The notes: generated from the sequence alone by a model not told the origin. Shown: positions 9,266 through 18,401, numbered from the stretch's first letter. The stretch is 64,000 bases of DNA from Halopiger xanaduensis SH-6 (GCF_000217715.1 NC_015666.1:2182270-2246269), one strand, 5' to 3'. A program made the numbers and translations.

Positions 9266-10675
9266 ATGAGTGAGGAATCGAACGGCGACGAGTCCGAGGC
9301 CGAAACCGAAGCCGAGGGCGAGGCGGCAGAAGAGGAGCAGTCCGCCGACCTCGAGGCCATTCGGACCCAACTCGAGGCGCTGAACGACGACCTCGAGGGG
9401 CTCCAAAGCGACCTCGAGGCGGCCGAGACCGAGGACGACCTCGACGTCGTCGAGGCCGACATCGAGGAGTTCCGCGCGGACCTCGAGGAAATCGAGATTC
9501 CGGAGCCGCCGGAGGAAGAGGAGGACGAGGACGAAGACGACGAGGAGTCCGAACCCGCGCCCGAGGAGGAACTCCAGGAGACCTACGACGAGATCGAGAG
9601 CGACGTCTCCGACCTCGAGGACGACCTCGAGGACAAGCGCGGCCCCTACGCCGGGGACGTCATCGGCGAGATCGACGGCGTCAGCAGCACGATCACGGGC
9701 ACCCGCTGGGCCGAGGAGGGCGACGGGGAACTGATCGACGCGACCGAGGCCTTCCTCGCGGACCTGAACGACCTGCTGGGAACCTCGGTGTCGCTTCCCG
9801 GCGGGCTCGAGCCGGCCAGCGGAGCCGAACTCGGCGAGAACGGGCAGGAGGAGAAGACCGTCCCCGACGAACTCGGCGCGACGCTCGACGAGGCGACCGC
9901 GGCCGTCGACGCGGCCGACCTCGACCCCGACGAGGACGCCGAGACGATCGCCGGGCTGCTCGAGGCGACCGACGAGTTCGAATCCGCGGTCGACGACGCG
10001 ACCGAGTGGACCGACCTCGAGGTGCGCGAACAGCTCCGCCGCGAGGGGTTCTTCGACGTGCTTGATCACATCAAGGACTTCCCGCCGGAGCTCCACGCGC
10101 TGAAGGTCCACGAGAAGCGCGGCAACGTCGACCAGATCCTGCTGGCCTACGACTCGCTGGGCTCGGAGTTCATGGAGGAACACTGCCTCGAGGCTCTAGA
10201 GCGGATGGGCCCCGAGGAGGCCATCGATCCGATGGTCCAGAAGGCGAATCGTCGGGACGAGGCTGCGATCCGCATCCTCGGCAAGATCGGCGTCGAGGAC
10301 GATCAGGTCGTCGACACCCTGCTGGACTACGTCGACTCCAACCCGACGCTCCAGCGACCCTCGTTCCGCGCGCTGGGCGAGATCGGCGCCGAGGACGCCA
10401 TCCAGCCGATCGCCGACCAGCTCGTCGCCGACGAGCCGGACGTCCGGAGCTGGGCCGCCCGCGCGCTCGGCCTGATCGGCGACACCCGCGCTATCGACCC
10501 GCTCGCCGACGTCCTCGAAGACGACGAGCAGGACCGCGTCCGCGCCAGCGCCGCGTGGGCGCTGAACCAGATCGGCACGCAGGACGCCCTCGAGATCGTC
10601 GCCGAGTACGAGGACGACCGCGCCTACCTCGTCCAGGCCGAAGCCGAGAACGTCGACCTCGAGCCGGCGGCCTGA
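9266..10675 (+). CDS. HEAT-repeat protein with acidic coiled-coil N-terminus
   Basis: A 469-residue, strongly acidic cytoplasmic protein. Residues about 1-120 are Glu/Asp-rich heptad-like sequence (repeated D-L-E-G-L-Q-S-D-L-E-type units). From about residue 250 to the end there are PBS-lyase-type HEAT repeats, recognisable by I-x-P-L/I-A-D-x-L and W/V-R-x-x-A-A-x-A-L-G/N-x-I-G units. Such solenoids act as protein-binding scaffolds; no catalytic residues are seen. It may be cotranscribed with pssA. Specific partners are unknown. Confidence 0.85.
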   Translation: MSEESNGDESEAETEAEGEAAEEEQSADLEAIRTQLEALNDDLEGLQSDLEAAETEDDLDVVEADIEEFRADLEEIEIPEPPEEEEDEDEDDEESEPAPEEELQETYDEIESDVSDLEDDLEDKRGPYAGDVIGEIDGVSSTITGTRWAEEGDGELIDATEAFLADLNDLLGTSVSLPGGLEPASGAELGENGQEEKTVPDELGATLDEATAAVDAADLDPDEDAETIAGLLEATDEFESAVDDATEWTDLEVREQLRREGFFDVLDHIKDFPPELHALKVHEKRGNVDQILLAYDSLGSEFMEEHCLEALERMGPEEAIDPMVQKANRRDEAAIRILGKIGVEDDQVVDTLLDYVDSNPTLQRPSFRALGEIGAEDAIQPIADQLVADEPDVRSWAARALGLIGDTRAIDPLADVLEDDEQDRVRASAAWALNQIGTQDALEIVAEYEDDRAYLVQAEAENVDLEPAA

Positions 10676-10723
10676 ACCCGATCGCGGCGCAACCGCTCTC
10701 GAGGTCCTTCTGTTCCCGCTCGC

Positions 10724-11485
10724 TTACCGTTCGTCCAGTACCACCGGAATCCCGCGGCTCGCCACGTCGCCCGCGAACACCTTCGAGTCGGCCTCGAGCT
10801 TCGGGAACGTGTTGTAGTGGATCGGCATGACCAGATCCGGCTCAAGCGTTTCGGCCAGATCTGCCGCGCCGTGGCGGTCCATCGTGTAATTCTGCGCGAT
10901 CGAGGGCATGAACAGCGAGACCTCCCCCGCGAGGTCGTCGTGGGCGTCGATCACGTCGCTGTCGCCGGTCCAGAAGCAGGGGACGCCGTCGACGGTCAGG
11001 AGGAACCCGCAGCCCAGTCCTTCGGGGTGGATCGGCTCGCCGTCTCGCGTGTTCGGTCCGTCGAGGTGATTGTACGCGGGGACGGCCCGCACGTCGACGC
11101 CCCTGACGGCGAGTTCGTCGCCGTAGCCGATTCGGTGGACGTCGTAGGGTAGCGTCTCGGGTTCGACGACGTCCCGGCCGCCCGCGTTGATCTGCTCGGC
11201 GGAGACGGATTCGTAGACGACCACCGTCGCGTCTTCGGCGGCGACGCGCTCGACGCCGTCGTCGTCGTAGTGGTGGTCGTGGGTGACGACCACGAGGTCG
11301 CCGTCCTGCGCGTCGTAGGGCTCGCCGCCGGGGTGTGGCGCCTCGCCGTACTCGTCCGCCCACGTGCCCTCGAGCGTCCCGTAGCGGCCGGGATCGGTGT
11401 AGATCACGGTACCGTCCGGCGCTTCGATGCGTGCGGTTGCGTAGCCGAGCCACGAGACCGTCAGCCCGTCGTGCGTGATCGCCAT
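10724..11485 (-). CDS. MBL-fold metal-dependent hydrolase (UlaG-like)
   Basis: A 253-residue metallo-beta-lactamase-fold protein. The first metal motif reads T-H-D-H-H-Y-D-D (69-75), a variant of H-x-H-x-D-H. A further metal-site Asp is in F-W-T-G-D-S-D, and a C-terminal His is in P-I-H-Y-N-T-F. Similarity is to the UlaG/L-ascorbate-phosphate-lactonase-like branch, whose haloarchaeal substrates are not established. The ATG at 11485 begins M-A-I-T-H-D-G; codons upstream of it stay open but encode no recognisable domain. It stands alone, convergent with the HEAT gene. Confidence 0.85.
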   Translation of the reverse strand: MAITHDGLTVSWLGYATARIEAPDGTVIYTDPGRYGTLEGTWADEYGEAPHPGGEPYDAQDGDLVVVTHDHHYDDDGVERVAAEDATVVVYESVSAEQINAGGRDVVEPETLPYDVHRIGYGDELAVRGVDVRAVPAYNHLDGPNTRDGEPIHPEGLGCGFLLTVDGVPCFWTGDSDVIDAHDDLAGEVSLFMPSIAQNYTMDRHGAADLAETLEPDLVMPIHYNTFPKLEADSKVFAGDVASRGIPVVLDER

Positions 11486-11620
11486 GCTCGGCACAACCCG
11501 TTCGCGTACCAAAAAACGGCGGGTCGGTTCGCCCGTCGAGGCCCGTCGAGACTCCGACAAAGGTACTTCCCGCACCTCACGACCGGTCGTTTAAGTACGA
11601 ACGGGCGGCCAGAGCGAGCG

Positions 11621-13438
11621 ATGCGTACTGGGGTCCGCCGTCGAGTCGCGTTCGCCGTGCTCGCCGCGCTCATCGTCTCCGCGTCCGGATTTGGCGCGGT
11701 CGTCGTGGCGTCGGGAACGGGGATGACGACATTCGGCTTCGCCGACTCGAAGGAGAGCATCCAAGCCGACTCGGATCGCGTCTGCCCGTCCGGTGCAGCC
11801 CTCGAGTCCGAAGCTGAACTCCAACCCCAACCGGGTCCGTCACCCCGGATCGTCGGCCTCTATCCGAATCCGACCACCCACCGAAACGTCGGCGAGTACG
11901 TCGTCCTCGAGTTTCCGACGGAAACCCGGGTCGACAACTGGACGCTCACCGACGGCCACACGACTGCCTCACTACCGAACGAGACCGTCACCGGCCGCGT
12001 CGCCGCGAGCGTGGATCCGAACGTCACCGAGGCGCTCACCGACGAGTCGGTGCTCGGACTCGAGGGATCGATCCGACTCGCGGCCGACGGCGACCGACTC
12101 GAGCTCCGGAACGGCACGCGATCAGTCGACGCAGTTCGGTACGAGCGTGCGCCGGCCGCCGAGCGGTGGTATCGGAGCGCGTCGGCCGATACCAGCGACG
12201 ACGAGCCGTCGGAGGGACGGTGGTGGCCCCGAGACGCAACCTGCCTCGGACCCTCGAGTACCGAAGTCGACGACGCGACGGTCTTCGTCCTTCCGGACGC
12301 GCCGGACGTTCCACGGGAGACCCTCCGCGAGGCCGACGAGCGGCTCCTGCTCGCCGGCTACACCGTCACTTCAGACGCCGTCGCCGACGAACTCGTCGCC
12401 GCGGCCGAACGCGGCGTCGACGTTTCGGTCCTGTTCGAGTCCGGCCCCGTCGGCGGCACGCCGGCGGCGACCGAACCGGTCCTCGAGCGCCTCGAGGCCG
12501 CCGGCGTCGACGTGCGAGTAATCGGCGGCGAAGGCGCTCGCTACCGCTATCACCACCCGAAATACGCCGTCGTCGACGACAGCGTGCTCGTCACCAGCGA
12601 GAACTGGAAGCCCTCGGGGATCGGCGGCGAGTCGAGCCGGGGGTGGGGCGTTCGACTCGAGGATCCGGCCCTCGCGGCCGACTTAGCGACCGTCTTCCGC
12701 GCCGATTTCGACGGCTGGGATACCCAGACCGGAGCAGCGTTCCGCGAAAACGCGACGTTCGTCACCGACGAGGGTGAAGACGAGGATCGACCCTCCGACG
12801 GTGCCACCGCGTTCCCGACGAATCACGATCCGGCCACAGTACCCGTCGAGTCCGCCGAGTTACTGGTCGCACCGGACAACGCCGAACCGCGCGTCGCCGA
12901 CCTCATCGAGAACGCCGACGACGAAATTCTCGTCAAGCAGGCCAGCATCGACGGCGAGTTCGCCCTCCTCGAGGCCGTCCTCGACGCGGCCCGCCGCGGC
13001 GTCGAGGTCGACATCCTGCTCGATTCGACGTGGTACCACGAGGACGAGAACGCCGCCGTCGCCGACCGCCTCGAGCGGGTCGCCGAAGAAGAGGGCCTCC
13101 CGCTCGAGGTGCGACTCGCCGACGGTACCGGACGGTTCGAGAAGATCCACGCGAAGGGCATCGTGATCGATCGCGAGGTGGCCGTGGTCGGCAGCGCCAA
13201 CTGGAACGAGAACTCGTTTCGGAACAACCGGGAGGTACTCTTAGCGCTTCACGGGGACGCAGCGGCGGAGTACTACGCGACCGTCTTCGGGGGCGACTGG
13301 GAGGGCGACTCGCGGTCGCTGCCGATCGGAACGGCCGTCGGCGTCGTCCTCGTATTAGCCGTCGCTGCGATCGTCGGCCGACGGTACGTTCGGTTCGGCG
13401 ACGGGCCTGGTCGCGGATCGGAACAGGGGGAGGCGTAG
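11621..13438 (+). CDS. Exported phospholipase D-family protein with lamin-tail-like domain
   Basis: A 605-residue secreted, membrane-tethered protein. An N-terminal hydrophobic signal (to about residue 30) is followed by a beta-rich region with R-I-V-G-L-Y-P-N-P and G-E-Y-V-V-L-E-F-P, typical of lamin-tail (LTD) domains. Two HKD modules form the phospholipase D active site: H-H-P-K-Y-A-V-V-D near residue 310 and I-H-A-K-G-I-V-I-D near 508. The second is followed by G-S-A-N-W-N-E-N-S. A C-terminal transmembrane helix (about 565-585) with a basic flank anchors it. The family hydrolyses phosphodiesters of lipids or nucleic acid; which applies here is undetermined. It is a single gene. Confidence 0.9.
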   Translation: MRTGVRRRVAFAVLAALIVSASGFGAVVVASGTGMTTFGFADSKESIQADSDRVCPSGAALESEAELQPQPGPSPRIVGLYPNPTTHRNVGEYVVLEFPTETRVDNWTLTDGHTTASLPNETVTGRVAASVDPNVTEALTDESVLGLEGSIRLAADGDRLELRNGTRSVDAVRYERAPAAERWYRSASADTSDDEPSEGRWWPRDATCLGPSSTEVDDATVFVLPDAPDVPRETLREADERLLLAGYTVTSDAVADELVAAAERGVDVSVLFESGPVGGTPAATEPVLERLEAAGVDVRVIGGEGARYRYHHPKYAVVDDSVLVTSENWKPSGIGGESSRGWGVRLEDPALAADLATVFRADFDGWDTQTGAAFRENATFVTDEGEDEDRPSDGATAFPTNHDPATVPVESAELLVAPDNAEPRVADLIENADDEILVKQASIDGEFALLEAVLDAARRGVEVDILLDSTWYHEDENAAVADRLERVAEEEGLPLEVRLADGTGRFEKIHAKGIVIDREVAVVGSANWNENSFRNNREVLLALHGDAAAEYYATVFGGDWEGDSRSLPIGTAVGVVLVLAVAAIVGRRYVRFGDGPGRGSEQGEA

Positions 13439-13519
13439 GCGGGGAGAGCAGGCGTGTCTCGAGGCGATCACGCTATCGGGGCGCTCGAGAACTCCGGTTG
13501 TACAATAGAACGCGCCGTG

Positions 13520-13954
13520 TCAGTCCGCATCCGCCGGATCGCTCACTTCGAGCCGGTCGCAGCAGTCCTTCTCGACGTTGAAACAGTCCGGACACTCCTC
13601 GGGACGGTCGATGATCGTATCGAGTCGCTCCGCGACCGTGTCGTCGATAACGCTCTCGAGCGCGCGGGCCTCGTCGCGAAACTCCTCGACCTCGAGGACG
13701 TTCGTCAGGAACCGCTCGATGATACAGTAGGTCTGCAGGGTGTCGTGAGCCCGCTCGAGCCCTTCCTCGGTCAGCGTCGCGCCCTTGTACTTCTCGTGTT
13801 CGACGAGGTCGCGGTCCTCGAGTTTGCCGATCATCTCGTTGACGCTCGCCGGGCTCACCTCGAGGAGATCCGCGAGCGTGCCCGTCGACGCCGGTCCGTC
13901 TTCCATCCGTTGTGCGAGGTAAATCGCCTTGAGATACTGATCTGCGGTGTTCAT
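13520..13954 (-). CDS. DtxR/SirR-family metal-dependent regulator
   Basis: A 144-residue regulator. A winged helix (about 1-60, with the V-S-P-A-S-V-N-E-M-I-G-K-L recognition region) is followed by a dimerisation domain to about 115. By eye, the E-A-C-x-x-E-H metal-binding helix of DtxR aligns with E95-A-R-A-L-E100-S101, so the Cys and His ligands are missing while a C-terminal cluster C121-x2-C124-x6-C131-C132 is present. It lies 100 bp downstream of a ferritin-like gene on the same strand, probably one transcript. It is a candidate regulator for the iron boxes at 3676 and 39371-39419, but that link is inference. There is no C-terminal SH3/FeoA domain. Confidence 0.88.
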   Translation of the reverse strand: MNTADQYLKAIYLAQRMEDGPASTGTLADLLEVSPASVNEMIGKLEDRDLVEHEKYKGATLTEEGLERAHDTLQTYCIIERFLTNVLEVEEFRDEARALESVIDDTVAERLDTIIDRPEECPDCFNVEKDCCDRLEVSDPADAD

Positions 13955-14054
13955 CGCGTCCCTCCGTTGCCGTTGGTGTTGTCGGTCGTCGGTACTCGGG
14001 TCGAAACCGATGTCGATGCCGCACGCGTCGCGGCGTCGTTCTCGGTCGCCCCGA

Positions 14055-14549
14055 TCATGCTCTGTGCTCCATGATCTCCGTGACCTCTTCGACGCCTTCC
14101 TTCTCTTCCTCGCGGATGTCGTACAGCGTCTCAAGCAACTGCTCGCGGTCGATCGCGAACTCGGCGTCCGAGGATTCGATCGCCTCGATGAGGTCGTCGT
14201 AGAACTTGTAGGCGGTCTCCTCGTTCGCCAGTTGATCGTAGAGGACGCCGTCGGTGTCCTCGGGCGGCCCGTACTGGGCGTCGACCAGGGCATTGATTTC
14301 CTCGTACGCCACCGTCTCGGCGTCGAGGTCGTCGATCAGCGCCTCGAGTCGCTCGCGGTGGTCGGCCGACTCCTCGCTGGCCTCCACGAGCAACTCCTCC
14401 ACCGCCTCGTCGACCTCCGCCCGTTCCTCCGCCGGCAGAGACTCGAGGTGGTGGGCGGCGCGTGACTCGACGACCTCCTCGAGCACGACCCCGATCTGCA
14501 GGAGCCGCGCCAGCTGGTGGTCGCTCGAGACGCGCTGTCCCAGACTCAT
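14055..14549 (-). CDS. Ferritin-like/rubrerythrin-like four-helix protein
   Basis: A 164-residue, almost wholly helical acidic protein. It has repeated Glu/His pairs spaced as in ferritin-like diiron folds: E-E-V-V-E-S-R-A-A-H-H near 25-35, E-A-S-E-E-S-A-D-H near 56-64, E-E-T-A-Y in the third helix and a terminal E-x-x-x-H region. This suggests iron storage or redox protection, although some ligands deviate and diiron binding is not certain. It sits directly upstream of the DtxR-family gene, which supports an iron-homeostasis role. No iron-box palindrome is seen upstream. Confidence 0.7.
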   Translation of the reverse strand: MSLGQRVSSDHQLARLLQIGVVLEEVVESRAAHHLESLPAEERAEVDEAVEELLVEASEESADHRERLEALIDDLDAETVAYEEINALVDAQYGPPEDTDGVLYDQLANEETAYKFYDDLIEAIESSDAEFAIDREQLLETLYDIREEEKEGVEEVTEIMEHRA

Positions 14550-14723
14550 ATCTCGATAAGTGAGCCGCTGTTACTTAGTCGTCTCGGAGCGATACCGGGG
14601 GAGTGGCACATTCTGCTCGCGAGGTCGGCTCGGATCCGGCGGTTCCAGACTACGGGCGGAGTCGGTGCTGAAGATCGGAAGACGAGAGAACGGAAGGAGA
14701 GTGGAGAGAAAGAACGACGCGCG

Positions 14724-15938
14724 TTAGTCGCGCTGTCGGAGTCGGGTCGCGATCAGTTCCTCGAGGTCGTCGCGCAGTTCGTCGACTGCGATCTCCTCGA
14801 GAACGGGCACGAAGAAGCCCTGCACGAGCATGTTGGTCGCGGAGCGCTCGTCGATGCCGCGGGAGGTCATGTACAGCAGGTCTTCGCGGTCGATCTGGCC
14901 GACCGTCGCGGAGTGGCTGGCCTCGGTGTCGTGGTTGTTGATGATCAGCTTCGGCGAGGCGTCGGCCTCGGACTCGTCGCTGAGCATCAGCGTGTTCTCG
15001 CGCTGGTAGGAGCTAGTGTCCCAGGCGTCCTTACCGACGTCCTGGACGCCCTCGTAGACCGAGCGGGCGACGTCGTCGGTGACGCCGCGGGTGACGAGGT
15101 CGGCCGTCGTGTGTTCGGCGCGGTGCCAGACCTTCGCGTCGAGGTCGAAGTGCTGGTCGTTGTGGCCGTAGAAGGCCCCGACGATCTGCGTCTCGGCGGA
15201 GTCGCCGTTGAGCTCCGTCGAGACGCCGGACTTCGTCAGCTGCGTACCCAGGTTGACCTCGATCCAGTCGATCGTCGCGTACGTGTCGGCGTCGCCGCGC
15301 TTGAGCGCGAAGTTGTAGGCCTCCTCCGAGAGGTTCTGGAGGCTGCCGTACTGGACGTTGCTGTTCTCGCCGGCGACGACTTCGACGATACCGCTGTAGT
15401 ACTGCTCGTCCTGCTCGGCGCCCGTCGACTGGCGCTCGAGGATGGTCACCGAGGACGATTCCTCGGCGACGACGAGCGTGTAGTTGAACAGCGAGCGGGA
15501 GTTCTGCTCGGTTCGGATGGTGACGTCCTCGGCGTCGACGCCCTCGGGGACGTAGACGACGGTCCCGGTGCTAAACAGCGCCGTCGAGAGCGCCGTCAGG
15601 TAGTTCTCCTGGGGATCGACGATGCTCCCGAAGTGCTCCTGCAGGAGCTCCTCGTGTTCCTGGACCGCCTCGGCCCACGAGAGGACGTCGACTTCGTCGG
15701 GACCGACCTGGTCCTTGTTCTCCGCGGCGTTCAGCGGGTCCACGAGCGACTCGAAGTCGAGTTCGTGGAGGTTCGTCCACTCGCGGCCCGGCGTCTTGAT
15801 GACGTCGGGCATGTCGAGCGCCTCGAGCGCCTCGAGCGCCTCGAGGCGGGTCTCCGTGAGCCAGTCGGGCTCGTCTAAGTTCCCGCTGATTTCGCGTACC
15901 TGTTCTGCCGTCAGATTGGCGTGTACCTGCGTGCTCAT
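14724..15938 (-). CDS. sufD: Fe-S cluster assembly protein SufD
   Basis: A 404-residue SufB/SufD-family protein with the long right-handed beta-helix core (about 120-330) and the C-terminal S-H-S-A-T-V-G-Q-I-D motif. It partners SufB and SufC in the scaffold that builds [Fe-S] clusters in the cytoplasm. Its ATG begins 1 base after the sufB stop codon, so the two are translationally close. This is the promoter-distal gene of the sufC-sufB-sufD order. Length is normal for the family. Confidence 0.95.
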   Translation of the reverse strand: MSTQVHANLTAEQVREISGNLDEPDWLTETRLEALEALEALDMPDVIKTPGREWTNLHELDFESLVDPLNAAENKDQVGPDEVDVLSWAEAVQEHEELLQEHFGSIVDPQENYLTALSTALFSTGTVVYVPEGVDAEDVTIRTEQNSRSLFNYTLVVAEESSSVTILERQSTGAEQDEQYYSGIVEVVAGENSNVQYGSLQNLSEEAYNFALKRGDADTYATIDWIEVNLGTQLTKSGVSTELNGDSAETQIVGAFYGHNDQHFDLDAKVWHRAEHTTADLVTRGVTDDVARSVYEGVQDVGKDAWDTSSYQRENTLMLSDESEADASPKLIINNHDTEASHSATVGQIDREDLLYMTSRGIDERSATNMLVQGFFVPVLEEIAVDELRDDLEELIATRLRQRD

Positions 15939-15939
15939 A

Positions 15940-17370
15940 TTATCCGAGGCTACCTTCCATCTCGAGTTCGATGAGGCGGTTGAGTTCGACCGCGTACTCG
16001 ATCGGCAGTTCCTCCGTGATCGGCTCGATGAAGCCGGCGACGATCATCTTCTTGGCGTCGTCGTCGTCCAGTCCGCGCGACTGGAGGTAGAAGATGTCCT
16101 CGTCGCCGATCTTGCCGACGGTCGCCTCGTGCGCGACGTCGACCTTCGACTCCTCGATCTCCATGTACGGCATGGTGTCCGACGTGGACTCGTTGTCGAA
16201 CATCAGCGCGTCGCACTCGACCGCAGTGGAGGAGTTCTCGGCGCCGTCGGCGATGTGGACGAGGCCGCGGTAGTTGGTGCGGCCGCCGTCCTTGGAGATC
16301 GACTTGGACTCGATGGTCGAGGACGTCTCGGGCGCGTTGTGGTAGACCTTCGCGCCGGTGTCGATGTCCTGACCCTCGCCGGCGAAGGCGATGGTGATGT
16401 GGGTGTCGGTCGCGCCGCGACCCTTGAGGATCGAGCACGGGTAGAGCATGGTGGCCTTCGAGCCCATGCTACCGGAGACCCACTCCATCGTGCCGCCGGA
16501 CTCGACGATGGCGCGCTTGGTGTTGAGGTTGAAGGTGTTCTTCGACCAGTTCTGCACCGTCGAGTACTGGACGTGAGCGTCCTCGCCGACGAAGACCTCC
16601 ACGCCGCCGCTGTGGAGGTTGTGGGTCCCGTACTTGGGCGCGGAACAGCCCTCGATGTAGTGGACCTCGGAGCCTTCCTCGGCGATGATGAGCGTGTGCT
16701 CGAACTGGCCCATCCCTTCCGAGTTCATGCGGAAGTAGGCCTGGACGGGCATCTCGACGGTGACGCCCTCGGGGACGTAGACGAACGAGCCGCCGGACCA
16801 GACGGCGCCGTGCAGCGCCGCGAACTTGTTGTCGCTCGGCGGCACGCAGGTCGTCATGAAGTGCTCCTTGACGAGTTCGGGGTGCTCCTGGACCGCGCGG
16901 TCCATGTTCATGAAGATGACGCCCTTCTCCTCCCACTGTTCCTGCATGTTCTGGTAGACGACCTCCGACTCGTACTGGGCGCCGACGCCCGAGAGGGCGT
17001 TCTTCTCGGCTTCCGGAATGCCGAGCTTGTCGAAGGTGTCCTTGATCTCGTCGGGCAGCTCCGTCCAGTCGTCGACGCCTTCGCGCTTGTCAACGTCCGG
17101 ACGGATGTAGGGGACGATCTCCTCGACGTCCAGCCCCGAGAGATCGGGCATGCCGGGCCAGTCCGACGGCATCGGCATGTTCTGGTACTGCTCGAGCGCG
17201 CGGAGACGCCGCTCGAGCATCCAGTCGGGCTCGTCCTTGTCCTCGGAGATCATGCGGATGACCTCCTCGGTCAGGCCCTTGTCGGATCGCACGGCGGCGT
17301 TCTCCTCCTTCTTGAACTCGAACCGCGCTTCGGTGTCAGTGTCTTTGAGGTGGTCTTGTTCGGAACTCAT
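15940..17370 (-). CDS. sufB: Fe-S cluster assembly protein SufB
   Basis: A 476-residue SufB, the main scaffold subunit of the SufBCD complex. It shows the family hallmarks Y-V-P-E-G-V-T-V-E-M-P-V-Q, I-E-G-C-S-A-P (with the conserved Cys that accepts sulfur) and H-E-A-T-V-G-K-I-G-D-E. The N-terminus has the L-x-K-G-L-T-E-E-V-I-R-type start common to SufB. It lies 61 bp downstream of sufC and abuts sufD, so sufC-sufB-sufD form one operon read on the minus strand. Confidence 0.97.
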   Translation of the reverse strand: MSSEQDHLKDTDTEARFEFKKEENAAVRSDKGLTEEVIRMISEDKDEPDWMLERRLRALEQYQNMPMPSDWPGMPDLSGLDVEEIVPYIRPDVDKREGVDDWTELPDEIKDTFDKLGIPEAEKNALSGVGAQYESEVVYQNMQEQWEEKGVIFMNMDRAVQEHPELVKEHFMTTCVPPSDNKFAALHGAVWSGGSFVYVPEGVTVEMPVQAYFRMNSEGMGQFEHTLIIAEEGSEVHYIEGCSAPKYGTHNLHSGGVEVFVGEDAHVQYSTVQNWSKNTFNLNTKRAIVESGGTMEWVSGSMGSKATMLYPCSILKGRGATDTHITIAFAGEGQDIDTGAKVYHNAPETSSTIESKSISKDGGRTNYRGLVHIADGAENSSTAVECDALMFDNESTSDTMPYMEIEESKVDVAHEATVGKIGDEDIFYLQSRGLDDDDAKKMIVAGFIEPITEELPIEYAVELNRLIELEMEGSLG

Positions 17371-17431
17371 AATTTGATTGTGTCTATGGTTACGGCCGTA
17401 GGGTTATGACGGTTGTTCTAGCCGGATCCGG

Positions 17432-18337
17432 TTACGCGGTGCCGTAGACGTCTTCGCGGACCCAGTCGTACCCCTTGTCCTCGAGCTTCTCGGCGAGCTC
17501 AGGACCGCCGCTCTTGGCGATCTGGCCGTCGAGCATCACGTGGACGTGATCGGGCTCGACGTAGTCGAGGATGCGCTGGTAGTGGGTGATCTGGAGGATG
17601 CCGGTGCCCTGCTCGTCGCGCAGGGCGTTGATGCCCTCGGAGACGTCCTGCAGGCGGTCGATGTCGAGCCCGGAGTCGATCTCGTCGAGGACGGCGATCG
17701 AGGGCTCGAGGATGGCGGCCTGCAGCACTTCGTTCTGCTTCTTCTCGCCGCCGGAGAAGCCGGCGTTGAGGTAGCGCTGGGCGAACTTCTCGTCCATGTC
17801 CAGCTGCTCCATCTTCTCCTGGAGGATCTGCTGGAACTCGGCGACGCCGACTTCGCCCTCGTCGACGTCTCCCTCCATCGGCGAGGTTTCGAAGCCTTCG
17901 TCCGCCTCCTCTTCTTCGCCTTCCTCTTCCTCGAAGAGCTCCTCGCGCTCTTCGATCTTGGCGTTGAGTGCCGTGCGGAGGAAGTTCGTCATCGTGACGC
18001 CCTCGATCTCGGCGGGATACTGGAAGCCGAGGAAGATGCCGAGCGCGGCGCGCTCGTTGGGCTCGAGGTCGAGCAGGTCCCAGGTGCGCTGATCCTCGTC
18101 GATCTCGATCTCGTCGCCGAACTCGTTCTCCTCGAGGTGGAGGAGGACCTCACCGTCGGTGATCTCGTAGGCGGGGTGGCCGGCGATGACCTTCGCGGTC
18201 GTCGACTTGCCGGACCCGTTCGGTCCCATCAGGGCGTGAATCTCGCCCGATTGGACCTCGAGGTCGACGCCCTCGAGAATCTTCTCGTCGCCGTCCGCCA
18301 CTTCTGCGTGCAGGTTGTTTAGCTCGAGACGTGCCAT
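17432..18337 (-). CDS. sufC: Fe-S cluster assembly ATPase SufC
   Basis: A 301-residue ABC-type ATPase. Walker A is G-P-N-G-S-G-K-S-T, the signature F-S-G-G-E-K-K-Q is characteristic of SufC rather than of transport ATPases, and Walker B is I-A-V-L-D-E-I-D-S-G-L-D. Compared with bacterial SufC (about 250 aa) it carries an extra highly acidic insertion around residues 135-165, a common haloarchaeal addition. It is the first gene of the suf operon. The promoter upstream contains an 18-bp palindrome (18384-18401). Confidence 0.97.
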   Translation of the reverse strand: MARLELNNLHAEVADGDEKILEGVDLEVQSGEIHALMGPNGSGKSTTAKVIAGHPAYEITDGEVLLHLEENEFGDEIEIDEDQRTWDLLDLEPNERAALGIFLGFQYPAEIEGVTMTNFLRTALNAKIEEREELFEEEEGEEEEADEGFETSPMEGDVDEGEVGVAEFQQILQEKMEQLDMDEKFAQRYLNAGFSGGEKKQNEVLQAAILEPSIAVLDEIDSGLDIDRLQDVSEGINALRDEQGTGILQITHYQRILDYVEPDHVHVMLDGQIAKSGGPELAEKLEDKGYDWVREDVYGTA

Positions 18338-18383
18338 AGTACTCTGTCATATGAACGGTGGGGCGTATCACTCATAACGGTTT

Positions 18384-18401
18384 CGTATCCAATTGGATAC
18401 G
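18384..18401. promoter_or_regulatory. Perfect 18-bp palindrome in the suf operon promoter
   Basis: CGTATCCAATTGGATACG equals its own reverse complement and lies 47-64 bases upstream of the sufC ATG. On the minus strand an AT-rich TATA-like stretch (about 18408-18425) precedes it by roughly a promoter length, so the palindrome would lie over the transcription start. The sequence differs from the TTAGGC iron boxes in this window. It is a good candidate operator for an unidentified suf regulator; no protein is assigned. Confidence 0.65.

Noticed and set aside
8222-10183. 653-codon minus-strand frame across pssA and the HEAT gene
   Set aside because: Shadow of two genes with clear family motifs; Arg/Val-rich without any recognisable domain.
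14517-17409. Long plus-strand frames (453 and 595 codons) over sufB and sufD
   Set aside because: The suf genes are unmistakable on the minus strand; these frames have no motifs.
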